Shown here: positions 21,120 to 28,785 of the stretch, in pieces
Numbering within the stretch: the first letter of the stretch is position 1
Layout of the letters: every line of letters starts with the position of its first letter
Origin: a bacterium
GTDB taxonomy: Bacteria; Bdellovibrionota; FAC87; UBA2466
DNA length: 28,785 nucleotides
NCBI GenBank assembly: GCA_019750655.1
Contig: JAIEOG010000319.1
Location: 1 to 28,785 of the forward strand
Reading direction: 5' to 3'
Made by a program: the position numbers and the translations under genes
Notes under the pieces: generated by a model
Seen by the model: the letters and a program-made list of their open reading frames with translations, nothing else
Told to the model about the DNA's origin: nothing
Database searches by the model: none

Positions 21120-22852
21120 TACAAGTCTCCGTCCGGACGGGAATTATTGAGGACTTCTTCCAAAGTCGTTTCGCCGCGGTAGAACTTAATCAGTGCGTGT
21201 TGTCGCAGCGTTAGCATCCCGTCTTCGATGGCCGCCTTCTTAAGATCATCGGCATTTGCGCCTTTAATGATGAGCGTGCGGAGCCTCTCGGACATGGGCA
21301 TTACTTCGAAAATGCCGCGTCGCCCCGTAAAGCCCGTACCGCCGCATTTCTCACAACCCTTCCCGCGCATGGGCTGCAATGTTTCCAGCCAATGCTCCGG
21401 TACTTCGGCCTCGATGAGGTTTTCGCGAGTCGGCCGCGGATCTGGCTCTTTACACTTTTCGCAATTCACGCGGATCAGACGCTGCGCCTGGACAAGAATC
21501 ACGGAAGCCGTAATGAGGAAAGGCTCGATGCCCATATGGACCAAACGAGAAATCGTGCTCGGTGCGTCGTTGGTGTGGAGGGTGGAGAAAACCATGTGGC
21601 CCGTGAGCGAGGCTTTGATCGCAATCTCCGCCGTCTCGGTGTCGCGAATCTCCCCAACCATTACGATGTCGGGATCCTGCCGTAGTAAAGAGCGCAGAGC
21701 TGTCGCAAATGTGAGCCCAATATTTTCTCGGGCCTGCGTTTGGTTAACGCCGCCCATGTTGTACTCCACCGGATCTTCTACCGTGGAGATGTTTACATCT
21801 TGGCCGTTCACGGCCGAAAGAGCTGCGTAAAGTGTGGTCGATTTCCCGCTACCCGTGGGACCCGTTACAAGCAACATACCGTAAGGCTGTTGGCAGGCCT
21901 TGATGAATGCCCTCGCCTGCTCTTCCTCGAAACCAATGCCTTTGATATCGGGCGCTACGTTCCCTTGGTCGAGAATACGCATAACGACCTTCTCGCCGAA
22001 AATCGTCGGCAAGACGGAAACGCGGATGTCGATTTTCTTGTCCTTCGTCTTCACCTGCAAGCGGCCGTCTTGCGGTAAGCGCTTTTCAGAAATATCGAGC
22101 TGCGCCATCACTTTGATACGGGCGGGCGTGGCGGCTTTCATTTGCGCCGGCAAGCGCATGACTTCGAGCAAGCTTCCGTTCACGCGGAAGCGAACGCGTA
22201 AGTAGTTTTCATAGGGCTCAACGTGGATATCGCTCGCTTTGCGGCGGATCGCTTCGACGAAGAGCTTGTTGATCAACCGAATGACTGGCTTATCGGAAAG
22301 CGTTTGATCGACTTCGTGGGCGTCTTTTTTATCGCCCGAATTTACTTCGATGAGGCCTGTTTTCTCATCTTCATCATTGTTAAAATCGTCGATAGAAATG
22401 GGCGCATCGCTAGGCCCTTCCGCCGCGCTCTGGTACATGCGCTGGGTGAGGCCTTTGATGGCGCTCTCGGTGGCGAGAAAGACATTCACTTCCATGTTGC
22501 ACAAGAAACGTAGATCATCGACAGCCGCGACGTTCGTCGGGTCGGAGATGGCAATGTTCAAGTGGTTGCCTTCGACCTCAATCGGCACCAAGCAGTGCTT
22601 CTCGCAAAGATTCACGGGTACTAGCTTTGTCACTTCCTCGTCGACTTCCATTTCGTCGAGTGAAACGGCGGGGATTCCGTACTGCTGGCTCAGGAACGTG
22701 ACGAGGACGTTTTCATTCACATGCCCCAGCTGAATGAGCGCGGCAGACAGACGCGTCTGGTTTTGCTTGCGCAATTCCACTGCATCTTTGAGCTGGTTCG
22801 CGGTGATTAAACCACGCGCAACAAGCAAATCTCCAAGACGTCCCGCAGACAT
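21119..22852 (-). CDS. pilB: Pilus extension ATPase PilB
   Basis: PilB powers polymerisation of pilin. The 577-residue protein starts with an MshEN-type N-terminal domain (LGDLLVARGLITANQLKDAV ... LGHVNENVLVTFLSQQYGIP) and continues with an acidic linker (DDFNNDEDEK). The ATPase has SDIHVEPYENYLRVRFRVNG, Walker A GPTGSGKST starting at residue 331, EDPVEYNMGGVNQ and DIVMVGEIRDTETAEIA. A four-Cys zinc site follows (CEKCKEPDP and GCEKCGGTGFTGRRG). Start ATG 22852 is preceded by AAGGGA. A TATAAT box about 60 bases upstream marks the likely promoter of the whole pilB-pilT-pilC-pilS run. Confidence 0.96.
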   Translation of the reverse strand: MSAGRLGDLLVARGLITANQLKDAVELRKQNQTRLSAALIQLGHVNENVLVTFLSQQYGIPAVSLDEMEVDEEVTKLVPVNLCEKHCLVPIEVEGNHLNIAISDPTNVAAVDDLRFLCNMEVNVFLATESAIKGLTQRMYQSAAEGPSDAPISIDDFNNDEDEKTGLIEVNSGDKKDAHEVDQTLSDKPVIRLINKLFVEAIRRKASDIHVEPYENYLRVRFRVNGSLLEVMRLPAQMKAATPARIKVMAQLDISEKRLPQDGRLQVKTKDKKIDIRVSVLPTIFGEKVVMRILDQGNVAPDIKGIGFEEEQARAFIKACQQPYGMLLVTGPTGSGKSTTLYAALSAVNGQDVNISTVEDPVEYNMGGVNQTQARENIGLTFATALRSLLRQDPDIVMVGEIRDTETAEIAIKASLTGHMVFSTLHTNDAPSTISRLVHMGIEPFLITASVILVQAQRLIRVNCEKCKEPDPRPTRENLIEAEVPEHWLETLQPMRGKGCEKCGGTGFTGRRGIFEVMPMSERLRTLIIKGANADDLKKAAIEDGMLTLRQHALIKFYRGETTLEEVLNNSRPDGDL

Positions 22853-22913
22853 GGAGTCCCTTTATGGTTTGGTGGAAATTAGAGGTTGGAACTAAGGATC
22901 GAGTGCTCTCTAC

Positions 22914-22919
22914 ATTATA
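22914..22919 (-). promoter_or_regulatory. Perfect -10 box (TATAAT) upstream of pilB
   Basis: This exact TATAAT lies in the 107-base gap between gpmI and pilB, reading toward pilB. No good -35 element is present at 16-18 bases spacing. The predicted leader would be about 55 bases. It is the most likely start point of the pil transcript. Confidence 0.45.
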
Positions 22920-22959
22920 GACGAAGCTTTTCCGAAACGCTGGACGCAGCGGGTTACTT

Positions 22960-24504
22960 TCAGGCTTCGATGAGGCTCTGGCCCGTCATCTCTTTGGGCT
23001 TCTGCAGGCCCCACAGTTCGATGATGGTAGGCGCGATGTCGCAGAGCTTCCCGCCGCCTTTGAGGTTCATGCCTTGGCGCTTTGCGCCATGGACTACAAA
23101 CGGTACCGGCAAGAGCGTGTGGGAGGTTAGCGGTACGCCATTGGCGTCTTGCATCAATTCACAGTTGCCATGATCGGCCGTGAGGACGGCGAAGCCCCCA
23201 ACGGAATCCACCCACTTCAAAACGCGCCCGACGCAGGCGTCGACGGTTTCTACAGCGCGGATGGCAGCGGGTAAATTACCCGTGTGCCCCACCATGTCGC
23301 AGTTCGCAAAGTTCACGACGATCAATTGGAAATTCTCGGCTTCGGCAGCAGCCAGCAACTGATCCGTCACAGCCAGGGCGCTCATTTCCGGCTTGAGATC
23401 GTATGTGCGCACATCGCGAGGCGAAGGCACGAGGATGCGCTTTTCTCCGTCGATAGCCTTCTCGTCGCCACCGTTGAAGAAATAGGTCACGTGCGCGTAC
23501 TTCTCCGTCTCCGCAATGCGGAGCTGCTTCCAGCCCTGTTTCGAAACGAAATCTCCCAAAGTGTTTTCCACGGGAGGCTTGCCGTAAGCAAAAGGCAGCG
23601 GAAAGGACGCATCGTATGGCGACATCATCACGAACCCGCTCAACGTCGGAAGATTCGGCCGCACGAAGGGTTCGAAATCTGTTTGCGTCAACGCACGAGT
23701 GATCTGGCGCGCGCGATCCGCGCGGAAGTTGATAAAGATAATGCCATCGCCGTCGCGGATGCCTTTGTAACCTTGGCGAACCGCCGGAGGTAGAAATTCA
23801 TCCGTCAGGCGCTCGTCGTAGAAGCCACGAACAGCGTCCGACGCTTGAGTGAAGGTGTGCGCGGCTTTGCCGTCGACCAATGCTTCGTAAGCCGCTTGCG
23901 TGCGTTCCCAACGGTTATCGCGATCCATCGCGTAGAAACGCCCTTGGACCGTTGCGATTTCACCCAAGCCCGCGTCTTTCAAAAACGCTTCGAGCGCGGT
24001 GACAAAACCGAGAGCGGAAGTCGGCGAGGTATCCCGGCCATCGGTAAAAACATGCACCGCAACCTTCGAAATGCCCTGCTGGGCTGCAAGGCGCACCAAA
24101 GCATAAAGATGGCTGATATGGCTATGCACGCCCCCATCGGAAACGAGCCCCATGAGGTGCAGTGTCGCGCCCTTGCGCGCGGCGATTTTCTGGCAAAGGT
24201 CTACGAAAGCGGGATTGCGGTAAAAAGTGCCGTCATCGATCGCTTTGCTGATGAGCGAGAAATCTTGGTAAACGATCCGGCCCGCACCGATGTTTAAATG
24301 GCCGACTTCGGAATTGCCCATGAACCCTTGAGGCAAGCCCACCTGGCTTTCGGAAGCATCGAGCTGCGTGAAGGGGTTGTTCGCGAAGAGGTTGTCCAAA
24401 ACAGGCGTCTGCGCCTGCGCAACCGCATTGTGCTCGGGACTCGGGTTGATCCCAAACCCATCCAAAATAATCAGAACGGCCCGTTGGGCTTTTGCATCCG
24501 GCAT
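22960..24504 (-). CDS. gpmI: Cofactor-independent phosphoglycerate mutase
   Basis: This glycolytic enzyme interconverts 3- and 2-phosphoglycerate through a phosphoserine intermediate, with two Mn ions. Start ATG 24504 is chosen because GAGGG lies five bases before it and the protein then begins MPDAKAQRAVLIILDGFG, as is usual; 514 residues match the family. The catalytic Ser65 is in GFMGNSEVGHLNIGAGR. Metal- and substrate-binding segments include VSDGGVHSHISHL, HVFTDGRDTSP, NFRADRARQI, VTYFFNGG, NFANCDMVGHTGN and TADHGNCELM. It is divergent from the acyl-CoA dehydrogenase gene, with a 119-base gap, and lies upstream of the pil genes on the same strand. Confidence 0.97.
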   Translation of the reverse strand: MPDAKAQRAVLIILDGFGINPSPEHNAVAQAQTPVLDNLFANNPFTQLDASESQVGLPQGFMGNSEVGHLNIGAGRIVYQDFSLISKAIDDGTFYRNPAFVDLCQKIAARKGATLHLMGLVSDGGVHSHISHLYALVRLAAQQGISKVAVHVFTDGRDTSPTSALGFVTALEAFLKDAGLGEIATVQGRFYAMDRDNRWERTQAAYEALVDGKAAHTFTQASDAVRGFYDERLTDEFLPPAVRQGYKGIRDGDGIIFINFRADRARQITRALTQTDFEPFVRPNLPTLSGFVMMSPYDASFPLPFAYGKPPVENTLGDFVSKQGWKQLRIAETEKYAHVTYFFNGGDEKAIDGEKRILVPSPRDVRTYDLKPEMSALAVTDQLLAAAEAENFQLIVVNFANCDMVGHTGNLPAAIRAVETVDACVGRVLKWVDSVGGFAVLTADHGNCELMQDANGVPLTSHTLLPVPFVVHGAKRQGMNLKGGGKLCDIAPTIIELWGLQKPKEMTGQSLIEA

Positions 24505-24524
24505 AGAACCCTCATGCCTACCTC

Positions 24525-24550
24525 TTGAGGCTGGGAAAGAAAAGCCTCGA
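24525..24550. promoter_or_regulatory. Inverted repeat in the gpmI / acyl-CoA dehydrogenase divergent gap
   Basis: TTGAGGCT (24525-24532) can pair with AGCCTCGA (24543-24550) over eight positions, one of them a G-U pair, with a 10-base loop. Six base pairs (GAGGCT/AGCCTC) are exact. It lies in the shared upstream region of two divergent genes and could be an operator for either, or a leader hairpin of gpmI. Weak evidence. Confidence 0.3.
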
Positions 24551-24623
24551 ATGCCGTGTTCTCGGGGCAAAAAGAGTTGAAAAAACCCTGTTCAATGCAT
24601 AACTTACTGCGTGGGGGCATGCG

Positions 24624-25772
24624 ATGATTAGTTTCCAACTCACGCCGGAACAACAAGCCTTAAAAGAGATGGTCGCAAAGTACGTCCAAGGCGAGGTTTT
24701 GCCGGTCGCCGCGAAGTACGACGAATCGAGCGAGTTTCCCCACGAGGTCATTCACAAGGCCTGGGAAATCGGGATTATGAACATCGCCGTTCCCCAGAAA
24801 TTCGGAGGCTTGGGCCTCGGGGTTTTGGATGACGTCATCATCAACGAAGAATTAGGCGCGGGCTGTCTGGGCATCGGCACCAGCATCGCCGTGAACACGC
24901 TCGGCCTCTACCCCATTTTGCTTTTCGGTACCGATGAACAGATCCAACGCCTCGTCGGGCCCTTTTTAGAAAAGCCCTTGCTCGCGTCGTTTTGCTTAAC
25001 GGAGCCCGGCGCCGGATCGGATGCTGCCTCGCTCACCACGACGGCCAAGGACATGGGCGACCATTACCTGCTAAATGGCTCCAAGATGTGGATCACCAAC
25101 GCAGGCCATGCCTCGCTTTATTCCGTCTTCTGCACAACGGACAAGGCCCTCAAGGGCAAAGGCATCTGCTGCCTCGCTGTCGATGCTAAGAGCCCGGGCA
25201 TCACGTTGGGCCGCCACGAGAACAAACTTGGCCAACGCGCTTCAGACACGCGCGCCATCACTTTCGAAAACGTGAAAGTGCCGAAGGAAAACCTCATCGG
25301 CAAAGTGGGTGAAGGCTTCAAAGTCGCCTTAAAAACGCTCGACCGCACGCGCGCATCGATTGCTGCAAGCGCGGTAGGTGCTGCTCGCGCCGCACTCCAG
25401 CACTCCATCCGCTATAGCAAAGAGCGCAAACAGTTTAACCAGCCCATCAGCCAGTTCCAGGCTATCCAATTCATGTTGGCTGACATGGCTACCAAAGTGG
25501 AAGCGGGGCGTGCGCTCTGCTACCGCGCTGGCTCGCTGATTGACGAAGGGTTCGACGAGGACGGCAACCTCGCTTCGGCCCACGCCAAGCGCTTCTCCGC
25601 CGACATGGCGATGGAAGTCGCTACCGATGCCGTGCAGATTTTCGGCGGTTACGGCTACACCAAAGATTACCCGGTTGAAAAAATCATGCGCGATGTGAAG
25701 CTCGTCCAGATCTACGAGGGCACCTCCCAGATCCAACGCGTGGTGATCGCTCGCAATATTTTGAAAGACTAG
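24624..25772 (+). CDS. Acyl-CoA dehydrogenase (short/medium-chain type)
   Basis: A flavoenzyme making the first double bond in fatty acyl-CoA oxidation and handing electrons to ETF. The 382-residue protein has the family landmarks: the flavin-contacting LTEPGAGSDAASL (about 125), MWITNAG (155), REVGQ-like RKQFNQPISQFQAIQF (270), IFGGYGYTKDYPVEKIMRD (340) and IYEGTSQIQRVVIAR. The latter holds the catalytic base Glu365, in the position used by medium- and short-chain enzymes. The start ATG 24624 has GGGGG seven bases upstream. It is followed after 18 bases by etfB and then etfA, its electron acceptor, so the three form one unit. Chain-length preference is not visible. Confidence 0.95.
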   Translation: MISFQLTPEQQALKEMVAKYVQGEVLPVAAKYDESSEFPHEVIHKAWEIGIMNIAVPQKFGGLGLGVLDDVIINEELGAGCLGIGTSIAVNTLGLYPILLFGTDEQIQRLVGPFLEKPLLASFCLTEPGAGSDAASLTTTAKDMGDHYLLNGSKMWITNAGHASLYSVFCTTDKALKGKGICCLAVDAKSPGITLGRHENKLGQRASDTRAITFENVKVPKENLIGKVGEGFKVALKTLDRTRASIAASAVGAARAALQHSIRYSKERKQFNQPISQFQAIQFMLADMATKVEAGRALCYRAGSLIDEGFDEDGNLASAHAKRFSADMAMEVATDAVQIFGGYGYTKDYPVEKIMRDVKLVQIYEGTSQIQRVVIARNILKD

Positions 25773-25790
25773 TCTACCTCTGGAGGCCTC

Positions 25791-26567
25791 ATGAATATCT
25801 TCGTGCTCGTTAAGCAGGTCCCGGATACCGAAACCAAGATCCGCGTCAATGCGTCGAGTTCTGGCATCGAGGCCAAGGAAATCGCTAAATGGATCGTCAA
25901 CCCCTACGACGAACACGCGATTGAAGAAGCACTCAAGACTAAAGAGAAGCTCAAAGAAGGCACCGTAACAGCCATTGCCGTGGGGCCGGATCGTGTCGTC
26001 GAAGCGCTGCGCACGGCGCTCGCGATGGGCTGCGACAACGCCATCCACATCAAGGCTGATGAATCCATCGACACGTATGTCGCTGCAAAAGCCCTTGCTG
26101 CCGCTTGCAAGAAAGAAAGCCCTCAGCTGATTTTTGCAGGCAAGCAAGCTATCGACGACGATCAAGCCGCAACCTTCGGCTATGTCGCCGAATACCTCGA
26201 TATTCCGTCGGTGTCGGTGGTTGTGAAAGTCGATGTCGCCACGGACAAAAAATCTCTGCGCGCGGTACGCGAAGTCGAAGGCGGCACGCACACGGTCGAG
26301 ACCAGCCTTCCCGCTTTGATTGCCGTCAACCAAGGGATTAATAACCCTCGCTACGCGAGCCTTCCGGGGATCATGAAGGCCAAAAAGAAAGAAATCAAAG
26401 CGCACACTCTGGCCGACTTAGGCCTGGGCAGCGAAACGGCGCTCACGAAGGATTCGGCTTTTGCACTACCGCCTCCGCGTAAAGCCTGCGTGATTCTGCA
26501 AGGCGAAGTGCCCGCTCAAGTCAAAGAGCTAGTCAAACGTCTACGCGAAGAAGCCAAAGTTATCTAA
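25791..26567 (+). CDS. etfB: Electron transfer flavoprotein beta subunit
   Basis: EtfB binds AMP and, with EtfA, takes electrons from the acyl-CoA dehydrogenase to the membrane quinone pool through ETF-ubiquinone oxidoreductase. The 258-residue protein begins MNIFVLVKQVPDTETKIRV and carries NPYDEHAIEEAL, VGPDRVVEALRTALAMG, the AIDDDQAATFGYVAEYL segment and the signature VREVEGGTHTVETSLPALIAV. The ribosome site TGGAGG lies five bases before the ATG. It is of the single-electron beta-oxidation type by context and shows no bifurcating partner genes. Confidence 0.97.
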   Translation: MNIFVLVKQVPDTETKIRVNASSSGIEAKEIAKWIVNPYDEHAIEEALKTKEKLKEGTVTAIAVGPDRVVEALRTALAMGCDNAIHIKADESIDTYVAAKALAAACKKESPQLIFAGKQAIDDDQAATFGYVAEYLDIPSVSVVVKVDVATDKKSLRAVREVEGGTHTVETSLPALIAVNQGINNPRYASLPGIMKAKKKEIKAHTLADLGLGSETALTKDSAFALPPPRKACVILQGEVPAQVKELVKRLREEAKVI

Positions 26568-26585
26568 TTCAGCAGGGAGCAAACC

Positions 26586-27542
26586 ATGGCCGATGTCATC
26601 CTGATTGGCGAAGTAAACGACGGAAAACTCAGGCGGGTCACGCATGAGATCTTGGGCGAGCTAGTACGCCAAGGCGTGGATCCCATCGTCGTGATCCCTG
26701 GCAATGGCCTGGCCCCTTCTCTAGCAGAAGAACTGGGCAAGCACGGCGCCAGCAAGGTGGTTTATCTCGAGCACGATGGGCTCAAGCAATACTCCACTGA
26801 GGGCTACGCCAACGCGCTGCACGGGTATTTGGGATCCAAACAAATCAGCGCCATTGTTACGGGCGCGACCGCGCAGGGAAAAGATTTTCTCCCGCGACTT
26901 GCGGCTAAATTAGGCGTTGGAATGGCGGGAGACTGCACGGAGCTCAAAGCTTCTGGTGGAAGCTTCACCGTACGCCGGCCTGTTTACGCGGGTAAATGCT
27001 CCAAGGCTGTGGAGTTTGTAAAAGGCCCGGCGGTCTTCAGCATCCGCCCAAACGTGCTTCAAATGGAAACCGGAAAAGCTAAAATGGCTTCCGTCGAAAA
27101 AGCAGCGGCAAACCCGGGCACCATCCGCGCGAAGATCGTCGAAGTCCATGCTTCTGGCGGGAAAAAAGTTGAGCTTACGGAAGCCGACAACATCATCTCC
27201 GGCGGCCGGCCATTGAAAGAGAAGTTTAATATCTTGTTCGAATGCGCGGAAACGATTGGCGCTGCCGTTGGTGCGAGCCGCGCGGCTTGCGATGAAGGCT
27301 TTGCCGCAGCCGATATGCAGGTCGGCCAGACTGGTAAGACGGTAAGCCCGAAGCTTTATATTGCATGCGGGATTTCCGGCGCCATCCAGCATCTCGCCGG
27401 CATGCGCACAGCAAAGGTGATTGTAGCGGTGAATAAAAGCGCCGATGCGCCCATCTTTGGAGTGGCCGATTACGGCTTAGTGGCAGATCTCTTCGAAGTG
27501 GTTCCGCTGCTCACGCAGGAATTCAAAGCCCTAAAATCCTAG
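26586..27542 (+). CDS. etfA: Electron transfer flavoprotein alpha subunit
   Basis: EtfA carries the redox-active FAD of the ETF heterodimer. The 318-residue protein has an N-terminal variable domain (GEVNDGKLRRVTHEILGE, TGATAQGKDFLPRLAAKLG) and the C-terminal FAD domain with VGASRAACDEGF, QVGQTGKTVSPKLYIACGIS and GAIQHLAGM. It ends in VNKSADAPIFGVADYGLVAD. GGGAG lies six bases before the ATG, and the gene is 18 bases after etfB. Its stop is separated by only one base from the stop of the converging cytochrome-like gene, and no terminator is seen between them. Confidence 0.97.
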   Translation: MADVILIGEVNDGKLRRVTHEILGELVRQGVDPIVVIPGNGLAPSLAEELGKHGASKVVYLEHDGLKQYSTEGYANALHGYLGSKQISAIVTGATAQGKDFLPRLAAKLGVGMAGDCTELKASGGSFTVRRPVYAGKCSKAVEFVKGPAVFSIRPNVLQMETGKAKMASVEKAAANPGTIRAKIVEVHASGGKKVELTEADNIISGGRPLKEKFNILFECAETIGAAVGASRAACDEGFAAADMQVGQTGKTVSPKLYIACGISGAIQHLAGMRTAKVIVAVNKSADAPIFGVADYGLVADLFEVVPLLTQEFKALKS

Positions 27543-27543
27543 A

Positions 27544-28785
27544 TTATTCGTAACGGCGGCGTTCGGCGCCTGCTCCGGGGTTGTAGGTGCCGTTCGGGTT
27601 TGGATTTCCGTAAACGCCACCCTGCCCGTTTCCGCCTTGGCCGTTGATTTGGCTGCCGTGGTTTGCGCCGTTCGTGCCATTTGGTCCGCGGAAGCCGCCT
27701 TGGACTACGCCAGCGCCGCCGTTGCCTCCTAGGCCCATGTTCGCGCGGACGCGGCAGTAGATGCGTTCGAAGTCAGTACGCTTGATAAAAGGCTTCTTGT
27801 CGACCACGACATCCGGATTTTTTAGATCTTTTGTCTCTCTAAAATAAATATTGGTCCCTAATTGGTCAGTGAGGGCCTTATCCACTGGCACACCCAATTC
27901 CGCTGCGGCCTGCTCCATACTCATCGGCGCACGGTATTCCTCGATAAGATCAGGGAGAATTGCAGCAGAATCGCCATTGGGCCGATTCGGATCTGCGGGA
28001 ATATGGGCGCCCGTCGCTACTTTCGCGTCCATGAACCTCAAGCTATCTGCCTTAGCAAGTGCCCCATACTCTTCATTGGGACGAAACTTGTTCCTATGCG
28101 CCCCATTGTCTAAAGTGGCCAGCTCGCCATAGTGGTCGGCATATTCGAATGTGTCGTCCTGGTTGAAACGACGTTCTTTTCCGCCGATGAACCCGTTGGC
28201 GTGACACTTCAAACAGCGGTCCGGCGCCGTGACCGACTTGGACGAATCGATTGCGATTTCTGCGGGCGCTGAACGCTGACGCTGGCCCTTTGCATTCGCG
28301 AGGTAGAATCCCATATAGCCATTGCATTTCGTAAAAATCATCTCACTCGCGTCCCAAGTAAAATCACTCCCTTGCAGAAGCACGTCGCGGGATTGGGTTT
28401 CTGTTCCCGGGGATGGGAACTCAATAAAGTCATAACTTCGATAGAAAGCAGTGCCCGGCGAATTTGCGCGGTTTCGCCGCTCCAACACGCGCTGAGGGTT
28501 CACACCGACCTTACGATCTGTTGCGTTAGGTACATCCGCTAGCATGCGTTTGACACCAGCCCCTGTGAGATCTAGTTCATCCCGCTGCTCCGCTTCGACA
28601 CCGAGTTGCGAGGCAAACACGTCTAAATCATCGTCTAAGCCCATCGCCGTGTAGTAGACCTCGGGCGTCATTGCTCTTGCAGCTAGCCAATCCACACGTG
28701 CTGGGGCACTGCTGTCTCCGCACGAATAAGGATTGTCGTTAAGCAGCAACGCTAAGCGCCTTCGGTCCATGAACCCATTGAGGTT
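27544..28785 (-). CDS. c-type-cytochrome-like protein with Gly/Asn-rich C-terminal tail, partial
   Basis: The frame remains open to the right edge of the window (reading NLNGF before the first visible Met at 28770), so the N-terminus and any signal peptide lie outside. A single haem-attachment motif CLKCH is encoded at 28215-28201, inside a segment APDRCLKCHANGFIGGKERR, which implies covalent haem and an exported protein. Other Cys residues (PYSCGD, TKCNGY, IYCRVR) are outside CxxCH. The last 55 residues are low complexity, rich in Gly, Asn and Gln (LGGNGGAGVVQGGFRGPNG, NGQGGNGQGGVYGNPNP), and may be a flexible or surface-exposed tether. The visible part has 413 codons. I do not recognise a named family. 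It converges on etfA. Confidence 0.7.
   Translation of the reverse strand, partial: NLNGFMDRRRLALLLNDNPYSCGDSSAPARVDWLAARAMTPEVYYTAMGLDDDLDVFASQLGVEAEQRDELDLTGAGVKRMLADVPNATDRKVGVNPQRVLERRNRANSPGTAFYRSYDFIEFPSPGTETQSRDVLLQGSDFTWDASEMIFTKCNGYMGFYLANAKGQRQRSAPAEIAIDSSKSVTAPDRCLKCHANGFIGGKERRFNQDDTFEYADHYGELATLDNGAHRNKFRPNEEYGALAKADSLRFMDAKVATGAHIPADPNRPNGDSAAILPDLIEEYRAPMSMEQAAAELGVPVDKALTDQLGTNIYFRETKDLKNPDVVVDKKPFIKRTDFERIYCRVRANMGLGGNGGAGVVQGGFRGPNGTNGANHGSQINGQGGNGQGGVYGNPNPNGTYNPGAGAERRRYE

Noticed and set aside
25329..26405. Long (358-codon) minus-strand open frame across the acyl-CoA dehydrogenase and etfB
   Set aside because: It is antisense to two highly conserved enzymes and its length follows from their codon use; it resembles no protein I know.
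1..28785. CRISPR array, insertion sequence, toxin-antitoxin or phage-defence genes
   Set aside because: No spaced direct-repeat array, terminal repeats, transposase or nuclease/defence domains were recognised in any of the supported reading frames.

Overview
The window looks like chromosome from a Gram-negative bacterium. It carries an outer-membrane porin-like gene, a type IV pilus motor and platform set, and several secretory signal peptides. The GC content looks moderately high, genes are packed tightly with frequent stop/start overlaps, and GTG and TTG starts occur. The order pilB-pilT-pilC-pilS followed elsewhere by an acyl-CoA dehydrogenase/ETF set is reminiscent of delta-proteobacterial or Bdellovibrionota genomes. 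That placement is inference only; there is no rRNA or other phylogenetic marker here. I see no insertion sequence, phage gene, CRISPR array or integrase.

Layout. Positions 1-5914 hold envelope genes: a partial uppP at the left edge, a small exported coiled-coil protein on the + strand, then a minus-strand run of a LemA-tail-like protein, a GT-C-like membrane protein, a fused double D-Ala-D-Ala-ligase-like ATP-grasp protein and a DmpA/P1-type peptidase. Positions 6018-9583 (+) hold an unknown exported protein, a small-molecule type O-methyltransferase and an overlapping membrane histidine kinase. Positions 9576-11856 (-) form the most unusual part: a GNAT acetyltransferase, a 10-codon ORF with a near-perfect Shine-Dalgarno, a 13-bp hairpin, a heme-oxygenase-like diiron oxidase (HDO) and a YcaO protein, in that transcriptional order. 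An OmpR-type response regulator lies just upstream. This has the shape of a very small ribosomal-peptide (RiPP) pathway whose precursor would be only 10 residues long.

Positions 11937-16053 hold the response regulator, an anchored protein of unknown function, a tRNA-Leu(UAG) on the + strand, a small secreted protein with a clear terminator, and an ABC-F ATPase of the Uup type. Positions 16055-22852 (-) form a tightly coupled pilB-pilT-pilC-pilS run ending in a porin-like gene; no pilR or pilA is present. Positions 22960-24504 hold cofactor-independent phosphoglycerate mutase (-). Positions 24624-27542 (+) hold an acyl-CoA dehydrogenase with both ETF subunits, a complete fatty-acyl-CoA oxidation electron-transfer unit. 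A c-type-cytochrome-like protein with a Gly/Asn-rich tail runs off the right edge.

How the parts may work together. The pil run supplies pilus extension and retraction motors, the platform and a sensor. The acyl-CoA dehydrogenase passes electrons to ETF. The ligase-like and peptidase genes share an ATGA junction and probably act on the same peptide or D-amino-acid chemistry. The candidate RiPP operon is flanked by an unpaired kinase and an unpaired regulator, which may control it.
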